The notes under the pieces are model-generated. The model worked only from the letters and a program-made list of their open reading frames with translations. It searched no databases and was not told where the DNA came from. Positions 1 to 13,035 of a stretch of 64,000 bases of DNA are shown one piece after another. Both the position numbers and the translations under genes were made by a program. Where the stretch lies: contig JAKOON010000023.1 in assembly GCA_022577435.1 (NCBI GenBank), positions 3,939,501 to 4,003,500 on the forward strand, written 5' to 3'. Position 1 is the first letter of the stretch. Each line of letters starts with the position of its first letter. This DNA is from Embiotoca jacksoni (Eukaryota; Chordata; Actinopteri; Embiotocidae).

Positions 1-1266
1 TAAGGACACAGATTAAGGAAGATTGGATGACACTAGAGGGATGATTCTCCAAATTTGCCAGGAGCAGACAGCTGGAGATGAGCAAGAAGAGGTTGCAGGG
101 AAAGGGACTCTGTGCAGTCAGGCGGCTCTGTCGCCTGCGCAATAGGCTATGGATAAATGACTTGATAGCCTGCTGAAAACGGTCATCAAATAGTCAGATA
201 TGCGTGGGACCATATATATTTTAAGGTAGGTTATGAGCACCTGACAGTAACAGACATTGAGCTAGAATTAACAATAAAATTTGCGATTCAGTGACTTTTT
301 TGGGTCATTCCCCGAATGGTTTACTTTGAAGACATGTTTCATGAGCAAGACGGACTACCTTACATTTTTGGATGGGCCCTTGAAAGTCTCTGGGTTGCAA
401 CGTTGATAGTAACACTGTTGTCACAGCGATTTAACCTTTTAGCGAGAAGCTCTGCATGGCCTGCTAACTTCTTGAGCTGTGTATGTGTGCACACGAGCAT
501 GCATTTATGTTTGGGGCAAGAGGAGGGGCCCAAGAAAAATATTTGCAGCGGGGCCAATCACAATTATGTTACGCTGCAGCTGTTACATGGTCTAAATGTG
601 AGTGTGTGCCTGTGCAGTGTGTGTGTGCAGCAGCTGTCCTCTGGAATCGGAGATCTTTGTAGCCCTACTGCAACAAATATATTGGCTCCTTGCACCCTCC
701 TGCTGATTTACATGTGGAAATCGCAAACATGCAGACGTTGTCTCGCTAAGGAGAGGAGGACACAATTAGAATCACAAAGAATGGAGAGTCAATCAGGACA
801 GACCAGACTACAACTGAGTCTGTCATGTGTCTAACAGGAGAGGAGCATCCATTTAAGGAAACAAAAGTTTCCTTAAAGAGATAAACCTTCCGCCTTGAGG
901 GGGAAAAGCAAATCAGTATCAGAGGCTTTATTTCAGTCAAAGCTATAAGACAAGTCTGAGCTATTTATTACCTGCTTGGACCTACTGGCTGCTATATTGA
1001 GGACTTTAGACATGACTCTGACTTTTATTGTGGGTCCTTTCAATACCAGAGGTTTTACAGTAGTCATAACAGACTAATCATAGAGGGAGAGACAGACAGA
1101 GGGAGGGTTATAGATACTATGCTTGATTGCTGTACAGTATGTGACCACTGGCCCTGGGCTGATTATCTCATTAAACCTAAAAACCTATAGGCCAGATGAG
1201 TTGGTATTGAACTCCTGATGATATGTGTCCTCAATCATCTCTCTGGCTCTTTCACTCTCCTTAATT

Positions 1267-1398
<132 letters not shown>

Positions 1399-1633
1399 TC
1401 CTGTCATGTTTCAGATGCTGCGTATTCTTAAAGGGTCCCTTATTAAAAAACATGCAGACACAGCGTCTCTGTGGGCGGCACTCACATGGAGGCGACCGGT
1501 CAGCAAAGTGGAACATGTTTGCATTTTCCCTTCAGATCCACACTGTGAAGCAGCACAGTCTCCACCTTTTTAAAAGCCTGCTCATGTCATTTAACACCAC
1601 CTCACGACTTCCTCTCCTCCCTCTGTGTGTCAG

Positions 1634-1635
<2 letters not shown>

Positions 1636-1672
<37 letters not shown>
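1636..1672. repeat. (TG)n microsatellite
   Basis: Perfect TG run of about 37 bp, 240 bp past the CA repeat and in the opposite dinucleotide orientation. Confidence 0.95.
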
Positions 1673-1673
<1 letters not shown>

Positions 1674-4254
1674 TCTCGGCATGGTGGACAACGCCTCTGG
1701 TCATTTTGTCCTCCATTGTAGCACTCTTCCTGTGAACTTGCAGAGGAATGTGAGGCTGACCCTTTGAAAATTATGGTTGCTTTCAAAAAGTCATTACAGG
1801 AGATGAACATCTAAAATGGCGTGCCACAAAAATTCCTGTGTCTGTCAGCGCTGAAACCCAAAAGCAGACAAAACCTATATTTAATGGATTATTCCTTGTG
1901 AAAAGAAGAGTGCGGCACTGAGGAATATCTGAGAACACCCTGCAAAATAAAACTCAATTGTGTTGTTGCTATTTGCAGTAAACTCATATTTCTCTTGAGG
2001 TTTTGGTGGAAACATGAGCACAAATGAGGCAACAGAGAGAGGAGTCAAACTACTAGTTACACAACTGGAAACAGTCTGACTCTAAATTTACTCCTCTGAG
2101 CCATTTGTTAAAGTCAGTATAAAAATGTCTTTGTCAAAAGGAGAGGAAGGAAGACAAATCTGTGTGGTAGAGCCCTTAAAGGGACACACTTCAGTTTTTG
2201 CAGACCGTTCATCGATCACATTACAACTTTTTTTAAAGCTTGAAATTCAACAGAGTTCAAAGTATAAAACAAAAATATTTAACACACAACTTGTACTAAA
2301 GAATTGAAAATGATAATATCGCACTTTACAACAAACCGGAAAGAGATCATATAACTGAACAAAAGATTATTAGTAACATTGAATTCCTTCAGCAGCTTTT
2401 GGAGACTGTTTGTTAAATATTGATTGGAAACTGTACATGTTCATGTTACTATGTTGGAAACTGTGAGGAGGTTCTGTCCAGTAGTTAAAAACAAGTCTAC
2501 TGTGATGTATTGTGTAGTTGAGCTTCAAATTGAAAGATTTCATTCAGTTTTTGAAATAAAATTTGTATTATCGAACTAAACAGTTTAAAAATTAAAAAAA
2601 TTAAAAAAAAAAAACGTTACGTCATCAACAGACTATACTTGTAAAGTATGAAACAGTCAGATGTTATGGTATTTCTTTCCTTCATAATTTTTTTTAACTT
2701 TACAGAAAAACACAAGTTTCCCTTGTTTCCCACATTGGACACATGTGACCACATGATAAAAATAAGAGGAAAAGTTTTCACTCTACATGGGCTTCATACA
2801 TTACACCATTAAAATGTTTCACATGTGTCATGTGGTCACGTGATCAAATGAGTTTTTGTACATTAAATTAATGTGTTTTTTTCTGAAAAGGGTAATTACC
2901 AAAAATAGATTTTTAAAAGTAATGTCAAGAAGCCAAACCCTCAACGGAATCTTTTGTTCAAGTGACAGATATGAGTCCATCAACCAAGCAGGTAACCACT
3001 AAGAAGGGTCAGTGTGAGTCAAAACTGTTATACTGACAACAATTATTTGTCATTCTGACAAAACAAAGGAGATACTCAGCATACAGAGCAACGTTTTTGT
3101 TTCTGTATTCCACATCCTGCAGGTTTCTATACACTTTTTGTCTTCTGTGCTTGTGTGAATTTATTTACTTGCAGATGTAAATTAACTTCCTGTAAGTTCT
3201 GATCTGAAAGTCCAGTTTGGCAGTTTTCCAAATCACTGACAGGTTTAACGCAGTGCTGTAAGTAATGAATTCATCACTCATGTTTCGACTTGCAAGAGCT
3301 GCATTTTAAATTTCCTCTCCTCCAACATGCATTTCTCTGTCTGACCCACTGAACAGGCATGAACACATCCTTACATATAACCTAGAAACCAAACTGTCTA
3401 TCTTCACCCATCGTAAAATGGCTGAATTCAATAATTAATTAATGTGTACTAAGTAACGCAGGGATTGGTCAGCAGATTTAAACAACAGCACAAATAATGC
3501 TTATGAAAACTACTTTACTGTAACTGATACTGTTGCTGCACATTTTGGACACAGGTTCTGTGTTCAACTAGACTTCACACCTTTCTGAATCTTCATAGCT
3601 GTAGGATTTGTAGGTTCCATTCATGTGCACTAAAACTCTGCATTCACTGTTTCAGAAACACTCGCTAACAGCACCATTAAAGTATGCGGTGAAAGTAGCC
3701 TCAACCAGCTGTCTGGATTAAGTTTGAGTCTTGGATTCACAACATCACAACATGTTTGCACTGTAAAGCTGAAATGTGTTATTGCAAGGCTGGTTCATTT
3801 CCTGCCCTGACAGTTGCTGATACTGATATGCCAAACGATCAGGCTCCTGAACAGATGTTGTCAGGTTACTTGTTTGGAAGCTAGACAGTAGCTGGAGGAC
3901 AGGTTGTGGTGCTCAGTATATAGAGAAAATGTTTAATTATCTGCTAGGTCTGTGAAGATGTACAGGGACACACAATAACTTAAGTAGATGGCAAATAAAC
4001 GTGCTGACAAGACCATCTGCATCAATAAAATGTTGGTCACATAAAGAAACATAATCAAAGAGCACAATGCCAATAAATTATTTTATTATTATTGTTTTAT
4101 TGTTAAGAAATCAGCTGGAAAATGTACAATATCTTTATCTAAAAGGAACCTTTGGCCAATGATTTCACTCCACAAGAGCCTGGAAGATAAACCTGAGGGA
4201 TTGAGAAATTATCATTCAATAAATTAATTTTTAGGCCATCTTTAGCTTCTTTAT

Positions 4255-4480
4255 GCCTTTACGTCAGCGATAGCCACAGCTAGAGGCCTCATGTTTTCAG
4301 GTTGTCCTTTTCTTCAAATTTGGTGTAAATGTTCACTTGGACTCGAGAATGAACAGATTAGATTTTGGTGGTCAGAGGTCACAGGTCATTGTGACCTCAT
4401 GTCCGACCCATTCTTATGAATATAACTCACGAACAGAAGAGGAAATTCTAACTATATTTCACATTTTGTCAGAAACTGAA
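4255..4480 (+). repeat. Teleost interspersed repeat
   Basis: Contains GGTCAGAGGTCACAGGTCAT then TGTGACCTCATG and AATATAACTCACGAACAGA, the core of a common fish repeat. Its AGGTCA half-sites come with the repeat. Confidence 0.45.
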
Positions 4481-4753
4481 TTGGTTACACTAATATTCAG
4501 TCCACCTTAAAACTACTGATCATCATCTTTGCTGTCGGGTTGAGGATGTGTGACATGCACATTATTGCAGCAACATCTATATTGTGTTGTCTACTTTTAT
4601 GGCTACAACTTTGTGTTCTGTCAGATTCAGCCTTATTGGCTAGATTCCTTCAAAGTCATACTGTATATTATATGAGTTGGACAAACACAGATGTAGACTG
4701 CAACTTGACTGGTTGGCATACAACTTCAAGGCAAGGCGTTTATTCTATTTTTA

Positions 4754-5010
4754 GGGCCCGAGCACCAAAGGTGCGAAAGCCTTATTGTTATTCAAATGAT
4801 TATTATTCAGGGCCGAGCACTGATAGTGTGAAAGCCCTATTGTTATCCAAGCGATTATTATGATTCTCCGTAAACAACTGCATTTTTGGAGGCTTTATCA
4901 TATTCAAAATCACATGAACCCAAAGTTGGGATCAGAATAGCGTAAACATGTGGTTGTTAATATATTGAGAAATTTCACTCACCAGCGCCCCTTAAACTGC
5001 AGCCCTGTTT
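4754..5010 (+). repeat. Tandemly started repeat (GGGCCCGAGCACC type)
   Basis: GGCCCGAGCACCAAAGGTGC with GAAAGCC..TTATTGTTAT is followed 57 nt later by a second start, GGGCCGAGCACTGATAGTGT with GAAAGCC..TATTGTTAT. It matches a common fish repeat with a duplicated beginning. Confidence 0.5.
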
Positions 5011-6534
5011 CACTTACATGTACCAAATTTGTTGGACATGTGTATCACACCGAGATGTAGAAAAAAGTCTCTTGTCATCATGAATTTGTTTTCGTCAATC
5101 AGTGTGCCCGTGGCTGGATGGCCATTTTGAGCGTCTCGCCATGAAACTACAAGTGACTGTAAGTATTATGTAAGTATTCCGATCTTCCTCAAGATCTTCT
5201 GAAGGTGTCTATTTGCTTATAGCCATAGCGCCACCTGCTGGAGACAGGAAATGAGACAAAAATTGCAACTTTAAGCGAGGAAATGCGACCTCTCGCGCGG
5301 TGCACGTCAGGGAGTCGGCGTAGGGGAGTCGGTGTGCAAGGGCCTGGTATCACTGCTTGTAGTTTTAGTTTTAAAATGTAATTGTAAACTAAATAAAAGT
5401 GGGTTTGAGGATCTCGCAATGGGACACAATTCTTTGACATTTAATAGACTAAAAGAACGATCATTCAAGGAAATAATGTGGATTTTTTTATTGACAATGA
5501 AAATAACCATTTGTTGTAGCCCTACAGTTCTTTAACTACATCCTCCAAATTACTGATACTACCAGGCTTGTAATGAATATAGCATGTACACATTAATTAA
5601 GATGTATTTTTGATGAGTTTTACACTATTTTACTCTTACCCACTGTTATCATGGGTCATTTATCAGAACACATTATATTAGTGAAAAGCTTTTTCACTTG
5701 CAAGTGATTGTATGCAGAGAGATTTGTGTTGTTGTTAATCTGAACAACATGATTCTTGACTCTTTGTCCATCTCTTTGTCTCACTCTCTCACTTTCTTTT
5801 TGTTCCCTCAAGTCTTTGGACTCAGAGTTTATGTGCGTCTTTGATGACTGTATGTACCTGGAGTATAATGTAGTCAGGACAGGATGCATGTTACTCTGTT
5901 GGTGTGGTGGGAAAGAATGAGCCAGAATAGCAGACAAGGTCATCTGATAGGGCCCGATTGGTGAGGAATGTAATTGATAGTGTTGGAAGGAGTGGGATGG
6001 ATTCCTCTCCTTGGCTCTCACATCCCTCCACGGCTTCCTCATTCACACAATACACAATAGACAAGAGACAAGGTGAGTTGCACTCAAGTGGTATCCTGTT
6101 CGCAGGAAACCGCTGACGACAAGCTTCCCATGTATTTGTGTTTCGCAATGGCTTGAATTCCAATGCCAGGCTGGGTTTCCAGTTGAAATTATGGTGAAGC
6201 AAGTGGGAAAGCATAATCTAATTTATTTTTGACACTTGTTTAGATTAATACTGAAGAAAATACAAAAAATAGAGATAGGCTTATTTTTTTAAAGGGAAAA
6301 GTCAAGAGGCCCTGCATGTTGCTGCAAGTCGCACCACATTGAAGGGAATTTCCAGACAATCATAGCAAACAGACTTCAGACGTGAGTCACAAGAGATTAA
6401 TCTGTTAAGTGTGAGACGATGACGAAACAGACGTGTTGTGCACACATATCTTCGACAAGTTTTAATGTAAAGTAATCAATTGGATCTGTGCACAAGATGC
6501 GGCCTAAAACCTTAAATAATGAATTCCAAGAAAA

Positions 6535-7125
6535 TGTGCTTACTTGTTTTCTTGCCAAGAATTACATGAGAAGATAGATATCACTCTCATATCTGTCCAA
6601 TAAATATGATGTTGTGCAGCAGAGAAGGCTTGTTTAACTTAGCATAAAGACTGGAAACTGGAGGCACTGCTAGCCTTTGTAAAACCACAGGTCATCATTG
6701 TTGTAGGCTACTTTGGTTCTAATAGAAATGAAACAAAACAATATATTAAATGTTAGTTGGGGAACTTTAAATGTGCTGGTAGAGTGCTTTTAACTTTGTA
6801 CTGAGCCTAGTTCCAAAAAAAATATACTTGTTTTCTTGCCAAGAGTTATATGAGAAGATAGATATCACTCTTATATCTGTCCAATAAATGCTGTATGATT
6901 TTGTGGACCATAGAAGGTTAGCTTACTTAGCATAAAGACTGGAAACTGGAGGGACTGCTAGCCTTTATGAAACAAAACAAAATCTTAAATGTTAATTTGT
7001 AAACTTTTGAGGTGCTGGTTGGCCAATTTTAACTCTGTACTGAACCTGCCATACAGACATGGGAGTGGTATTAATCTTACCGTCTAACTCCTTACAAGAA
7101 AGAAAACAAGCACATTTCCCAAACC
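6535..7125. mobile_element. Rearranged copies of a teleost foldback repeat
   Basis: Two direct copies (about 6535-6720 and 6829-7040) share CTTGTTTTCTTGCCAAGA, GAGAAGATAGATATCACTCT and GCATAAAGACTGGAAACTGG. They are followed by an inverted copy of the left end (about 7045-7125: CAGACATGGGAGTGGTATTA, AAGAAAACAAGCACATTTCC). This is a widespread fish repeat with long inverted arms; here the left arm is duplicated. Confidence 0.7.
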
Positions 7126-8879
7126 GTTGAACGACTTGTCTTAACTTGACTCAGCATTTATTTAATTGCTGCAACTGACCCTAACTGTGATGTTCAGGTG
7201 TGTTTTCAAAGAGACCACATCCAATTCTCCAAGCCCTACAGAACTGGAAAATCCACATTTTTCTCCTCACTCATGATATCTGAGAAGTCCTCTTGTGTAT
7301 TGTATTTTGCTGTGTGGAAGTCAGTGTTGGTACCATTTAAAACTGAAAAGAGATCTAAAATAAGAAAAGCATCGACAGAATAGGCCATGTACAAAGCATT
7401 TAAAGAACAATGCTTTAAGAAACATATTGGTACACTAACCAACACAGCATGCTGCGGTCTGCTCTGTGTTTTTGTTGTACATCAGTCAGATACATAACAG
7501 AGAGCCTATCAGAGCAGAAATGTCTGCCAAAATGTCCAATACATGTATGACTTTATGTTCTGTTTTTTTGCCTTTAATGGCAAAATGACACTGGTGACCA
7601 ACTCCTCTAATCTTCTGTTGAACGTGACATTTTGGAGGACAGTGATCCAAAACAAAGAACACAGAAATCCTCCCTGCATGGTAAACTTAAACCTAAAACA
7701 TTTTCAAGTAGAACTTTTAACACAAGACCTGCTTGTTGACAACACCATGGAAACCTAACTGTTTCTTTTTGTCTCACAACACTGAATATTTGGCCCCTGT
7801 TCGCAAATAGCTGAGTGTCACTGTAATGATGTTCCCTTTTCCATTTTCTTCTTCCATTTCTCTTTGAGCTAACGAAACACCTCATGGTAAAGCTTCTCTC
7901 AAGTTAACTGTATTTCTGGTATTTGACAGGTTAAGTGTCAAGATGTAAAACAAGTCATGAAGTTGCACAACAAAAGCTTTCTGCCAGAGGCTACCGTTTT
8001 CCAGAAGTTTAATCTTAGCATGTCTGATATTTCAGTTTTCTAGCGGATTTTATTTCAAGACTTTTATCATTTATCAGCCTCTTAAAATAGAAAAGCTTGA
8101 ACCACAAAATGCCTCCATTTAACATCTCAGTCATCACCATCTTCAGGGCAAAACTGAACCAATCTGAACATTGTTACTGTGCGGCATAGCTCTGAGGCCC
8201 TTTAAAAATACCAGCCAATGCTGCCCTTTTGAAGTGTGAAAACATTTTGCAGCCTTCTGCCCCGGAGACAACATGCCTACCACAGACGAATGATGAAGCA
8301 ATAAGCCATGACACCCTGTCCTAAAACAGTCTTCCACCCCAGCGGGCGGCTGCCATCCTGGGAGGTCGCCAGAATGTCAGTCATTCATTTGGGCCCCAGC
8401 ATGTGTGCCCCCAGCAAATAGCTGTGCTCCTCTGCTGCTGAGGCTGCACATAGCATGTGATCTGATGGCTGGCTTTGGCCAGCGGCACCATGGAAAGAGA
8501 GCAAGAGAGAGAGGGCTCTCTGTCTGTGTACGAGCTCAGCAGCTCTGAAAATGTACCAGGGGCTTTCCATGGTCCAGAAGCAATGAGGGGAATGTGGGCT
8601 GGGGTGGTGGGTGGGGGGTGTGGTGGGGTGTGAGTGGGTTCAGGGAGGGGTGAGAGGAGAGAGTGACAGCAGGTAGGTGATGGACTTAGCAGCCTGGAGA
8701 GTGATGGGATGTGACAGAAGGATGGGAATTTGTTGAAGCTTTATTTGAACTGTAAATTAAGGAGAAAGAGTACATCTGGTTGTCTACTGTAGTTTACAGT
8801 ATCACGGGAGGGCATGTATTCTAACTTTATTTATACATCATTTACACATATCTCGATGTACAACCAAGTGCCAACGTAC
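7126..8879. other. Intergenic sequence, possible conserved noncoding block
   Basis: No exon supported. The part at 8100-8590 has higher and more even base composition than its surroundings, with few simple repeats, and could be a regulatory element. The G-rich stretch at 8598-8660 follows it. Confidence 0.3.
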
Positions 8880-9620
8880 AGTGATGTCAAACATTGGTTC
8901 GTAAACAGCCGTTATGAAGCCTTGAGTAAGGATATTGGCTGTTGCCATTTTGCTAGTTTGGAATGAATTAGATTAGATTAGATTAGATTAGATTTAGACT
9001 TTATTAATCCCACAGTGGATAAATTTTGTCGTCACAGCAGCATAGAAACACAAAAAAGGTGTACACAATATGAAAGAATTTACAAATACGTATACATAAA
9101 ATAAGATAGGTAAAAAAAATAATTATTTTAGAAAGAAATAACAGCAATGAATAAATACACACACACGCAGACTATATACACAAAAACAAATAAGATCAAA
9201 TAATAATAAATAAATACAGCTAAATAGAGCCAGAAGTGACCATATTTAGACAAGCTGAGAGGGACCAAAAGGTGGATCTGACTCAATCTAATTGGAAACC
9301 CGACAATATTACATCCTGCCCATCAATTTCAGTAATTTGACTGCACCACAGACCTGTCAATAAAACAGACACAAACCCAAAAACACTGCTTTTTGAGGTT
9401 TATTTTCTAATTAATGATGGGATCATTTTCAGATTGACTGCCAGAAAACAAATAATAAGGAATGACTTTAGCTAGCAAAACCATAACAACTTATGGAAAA
9501 AAAATGATTGACTTAGTATTTCATGAGAGAAGTTGAATGGGAGTCTATGGAGCTGGAGGTTTTTTGTAACCAACCCCTAGCGGCGCTTGTTGGTAAGGCA
9601 TTTTTGCATCAGCCTCATTT
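8880..9620. mobile_element. Nested teleost repeats
   Basis: The outer repeat begins TGATGTCAAACATTGGTTCG..GTTATGAAGCCTTGAGT..GCTGTTGCCATTTTG and resumes at 9231 with GCCAGAAGTGACCATATTTAG, an order I recognise from a common fish repeat. It is split by a minus-strand insertion (8965-9230) whose end reads GGGATTAATAAAGTCTAAAT then (CTAAT)n on the minus strand, typical of the 3' tail of a short retroposon. Confidence 0.55.
8967..8994. repeat. (GATTA)n tail repeat
   Basis: Five to six GATTA units form the 3' tail of the minus-strand retroposon fragment that interrupts the outer repeat. Confidence 0.8.
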
Positions 9621-10136
9621 TTCAGGCCCAGAAGCTAAATTCCCTACATATACATGTACAAGTCTATACGACAATTCAGAAGTTTCATGTTTTTAAGGAT
9701 CAGGATGTTTCCATTCAATCTGTAGGTGTAACATTATCAATAGACACTGAACTACATCTATATTATGTCTGTTAACATGCTCTTCACACTCCTTCAGCTG
9801 TCATCATTATTGTATTATTCAGTAGTATTGTGCAACACCCTATTGTTATTGGGTAATATTACACATTCCACCAGCTCTGTACACTTTCTGGATACCTTCC
9901 AGACACTTATATTTAGAATTTTGCATTCTTTGTTTTCTCTTTTTGTTGTTCACTACATTACATTTATATTTCAATTTTGTATTACTTTCCACCCATCTTG
10001 TTTTCACCTGATCTTAATTTATTTCTTTTTTTTGTTGTTGTTTGTTTTGCCTTTTAAAAACTCTAGAATAAATGATTTGTAATAAATACCCGATTAAATA
10101 TTATCCTATTGTTTACTATAGGACAAAGGATATTTT

Positions 10137-10420
10137 AAAGGGTCAGTTCACCAAAAGTTACAAAAAGACATCTTATGTTACTTACCCGTACTGGTATCAA
10201 ACTGTGTAGATAGTTTTCTGTGCTGAACTTTTGAGATATTAGCCTCACAGCTGTCAACCCTAAAAAACAAAGTAAATGAAAGCAGCAAATAGAAATTACT
10301 TTGTGCTGCTTTAATGATTCAAAAAACTATTTGAAAAACTCTCAACAGTACAGCAATGTGTCTTTTCGGAAACAAGGGGAGTTACATGAAACCCATATTT
10401 CTTTTGTAGAAAGTAGTTCC
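10137..10420 (+). repeat. Teleost interspersed repeat (AAAGGGTCAGTTCACC type)
   Basis: Starts AAAGGGTCAGTTCACCAAAA and includes CTTACCCGTACTGGTATCAA and TTTGAGATATTAGCCTCACA, the order of a common fish repeat. Confidence 0.55.
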
Positions 10421-12019
10421 TCACATGAAACCTAAATTAAGTGCATAGCTTGATACCACTGGGACTGGAACATAGTTTGTTTTCTGCTAATTATGTCAAT
10501 TAAAAAACATATAACTCTGAAGCTGTTTGGCCTAGCCCTTTAAAAAACTGGGACTTTTACATTTCTACCAAGATCAGGCAGCAGCTATCGTCCTCAGAGG
10601 GAACCTTTAACATTAACACATACTGTAAGGATTTTTTTTTTCGAATAGTTGACTCCCTCTGTGGCAGCTTGTTTGTCTGCTCAGTTTGGTTTAAGCCTAT
10701 TGTGCAAATCAAACAATATATAAAAGTGTCAACTGAAAAAAATCCATCATATTACAGATGACTTCCAACTTTTGTGCTCCTACCAGTAATTGACGATGAC
10801 TCAGCTTTGAGATATGTTAATGTGGCAACTCAAGGCTTGGATGTGTCTGCTGACACACAAAGGCCGTATTGTGTTAACTAAAAGATGGTCGTTGTCTTAT
10901 TTTACACAGCTGGTCTATTTTTAAGGCTGCTGAGAGAAGCCAGGGGCAAAATATCTATTCTGCGAATGATCTAAACGGTCATGAAATTAGAGGGAAAAAA
11001 ATTATTTGAATTTCTTTGAAGTTAATGAAAAGTTATATTGTGCATTGACCCAGATAAATAAAGCTGTCAGCAGATCTGTTGTGACTTTACTGGGCAGTTA
11101 ATGTTTTTGGAAAACAGTTACATGTTTGTGATGTTGACTGAATGTCATTACATTGGTTTGGACTATCTACATGTTTATAATGCCTGTCACTGATCTGCTG
11201 GGATTTTGTTCAATTATTTGACCAGAAACTTACTTTTAACCTTCACTCATGTTATGTCTTAAAACTACTGACAGACTAAGACAAATGTCCACATCCTTAC
11301 AGTCTCATCAAGATAAAAAATAGACACATTTTTTGTGACTAAACCTATTGATCACTTTGCTGTAAGATTGACCAACAAGTGTATTAACTGGTTATCTGTA
11401 ACTGTAAATAACACTTGAGTTTCAGTGTTATCTCATCTGCTTCTTAAAATGCTCCACATGTCGCACATAGCGACACAGCGTCGCTTATCGCTTAACTTTA
11501 TTTGGAACAAATCCTTTAATTTATCCAAACATTACAGAGTTTTCAAATGCACCATATGACTCTGAGGTCATCTTAGTGGTGAGATGATGTTATATCAACA
11601 AATGGAATGGGTTTTGGAGGAATGGGTGGACCGTATAAGTCATCCTGACACAGAGATGTGACAGCTAATGTCTATAATTACAATTTAGAGCTACAAAATT
11701 AGACAATGACCCAAATTCTGACATTGGTAATCTGTTTATTTCGTTTTTTCACTGTCAAGTTCACTAGATGAGCTTTTTATTCCAGGATTTTACAATGAAG
11801 AGTGCTTGAGGATTTAGAGCAATATGATTTATTTTTTGTCCAGATGGGGGCAGCTCAGTGAGATGTAACACTACCGTATTAGTCATTATAGTGAACAGTT
11901 GTAAACCGTTAAAATCATTATCTGTCATTTGGAGTCATATTTTCTGCAATCCCACAAATTGAAGTTTAATAATCACTCTCTTATTTTTGCTCAGTTTTGG
12001 TCTCCACCTAACCCTGAGC

Positions 12020-13035
12020 CAAATCCCTGACTTTTAGGAGGTAAATGCTTCACTATGTTCACAAGCTTCTTGCAAACTTTGTGTAAAATCACGTGCAAAC
12101 TTCACATCACCCGCAAAAAAAATGTCCAAGCTGATCTATTAACTACATGCAGTGAAGATTGCGTCTTTCAAATGAGCAATTTAACACAATTGTCCATTTT
12201 GCCTATTTGCCTGAATGCATACGTAATATTGGGCGTTTCTACGCGAACGTGCAAAATACTGGGAGGGGAAATGCAAATACATACATTTAGCACCCGCCAT
12301 GATATTTACTAAACCTGAAAGTAAATACAGGAGAAGTGATTACGTGTGTATTTTAGTACGACTAAAAGACACGTATTAATCAGGTGCGCAAATCTGGAGA
12401 GATGGCTGCTCTTATTATTGTGGTGAGAAGGAGGCGCAGGAAACTAAAGAATACGTAGAGAACGTGGTTTTACACCCATTTAAACATGTCTGATATGTCA
12501 GAGGAAAAATAATATCGTCAATATAGACATCGTTTGTCAGCGATGAATGAACTGAATGGTGATTTACAGCCAACAACAAGGATGAGCCACGCAATACCAG
12601 CAATTAAAAAAACGTATTGTGAATCAGCATTTCCTTGCCTCTGGGTCATTCCAGTGTATCGCTGCGTGGATATCCCACCCAGTCCCGTTATTCAGGTGTG
12701 CTTTCCCGGGTCCTGAATGTGTCCCGCAGAATTCACGGGCACATAAGGTTCACGAGCACTCGCGAGGCACTGAACGAGACTAATTCACCTGTCCGTCACA
12801 GACAGAGCTGCACCTGCTGCTCAGTGTTTGTTAGAAGGTCTCTTTTCCATAGCTGGAATCACTTTAACACACGCAAACCCCTCATTTAAATAGAGATTTG
12901 TACCTGATATCAGTGACGCAAATACTCTTAGTAAATCACCCGCAAAACGGGTGCAAAATAAATGTGCAAACTTTTGGAAAAAAACACGCAATTTAACACA
13001 CTTTATTTGAGATCGAAGTAAATCAAGCCCACAGT
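12020..13035 (+). mobile_element. Decayed Harbinger-type DNA transposon
   Basis: Flanks of the transposase remnant carry related subterminal sequences in opposite orientation: GTGCAAACTT and CACCCGC at 12090-12115 on the left, and GCGGGTG/AAGTTTGCAC (minus strand) at 12935-12975 on the right. The right edge reads GGGCTTGATTTACTTC on the minus strand, a plausible terminal repeat. Exact ends are uncertain. Confidence 0.5.
12402..12790 (+). pseudogene. Broken Harbinger-type transposase remnant
   Basis: The + strand opens with an ATG and a run of arginines (VVRRRRRK). Fragments in shifting frames follow: HRLSAMNELNGDLQPTTRMS HAIPA near 12530-12600, ASGSFQCIA-like coding near 12620-12660, and GVLSRVLNV..HIRFTSTREALNETN near 12690-12785. 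These match the order of the N-terminal part of HARBI1-like nucleases (basic start, DLQPTTRRSHA, FLASGSFQ, SVSR.L..V). Stops and frameshifts interrupt it, and the DDE catalytic part is missing, so it is dead. Confidence 0.65.

Noticed and set aside
316..834. 172-codon plus-strand open frame
   Set aside because: No domain, no coding-like composition, TG-rich middle and no splice or promoter context; most likely chance.
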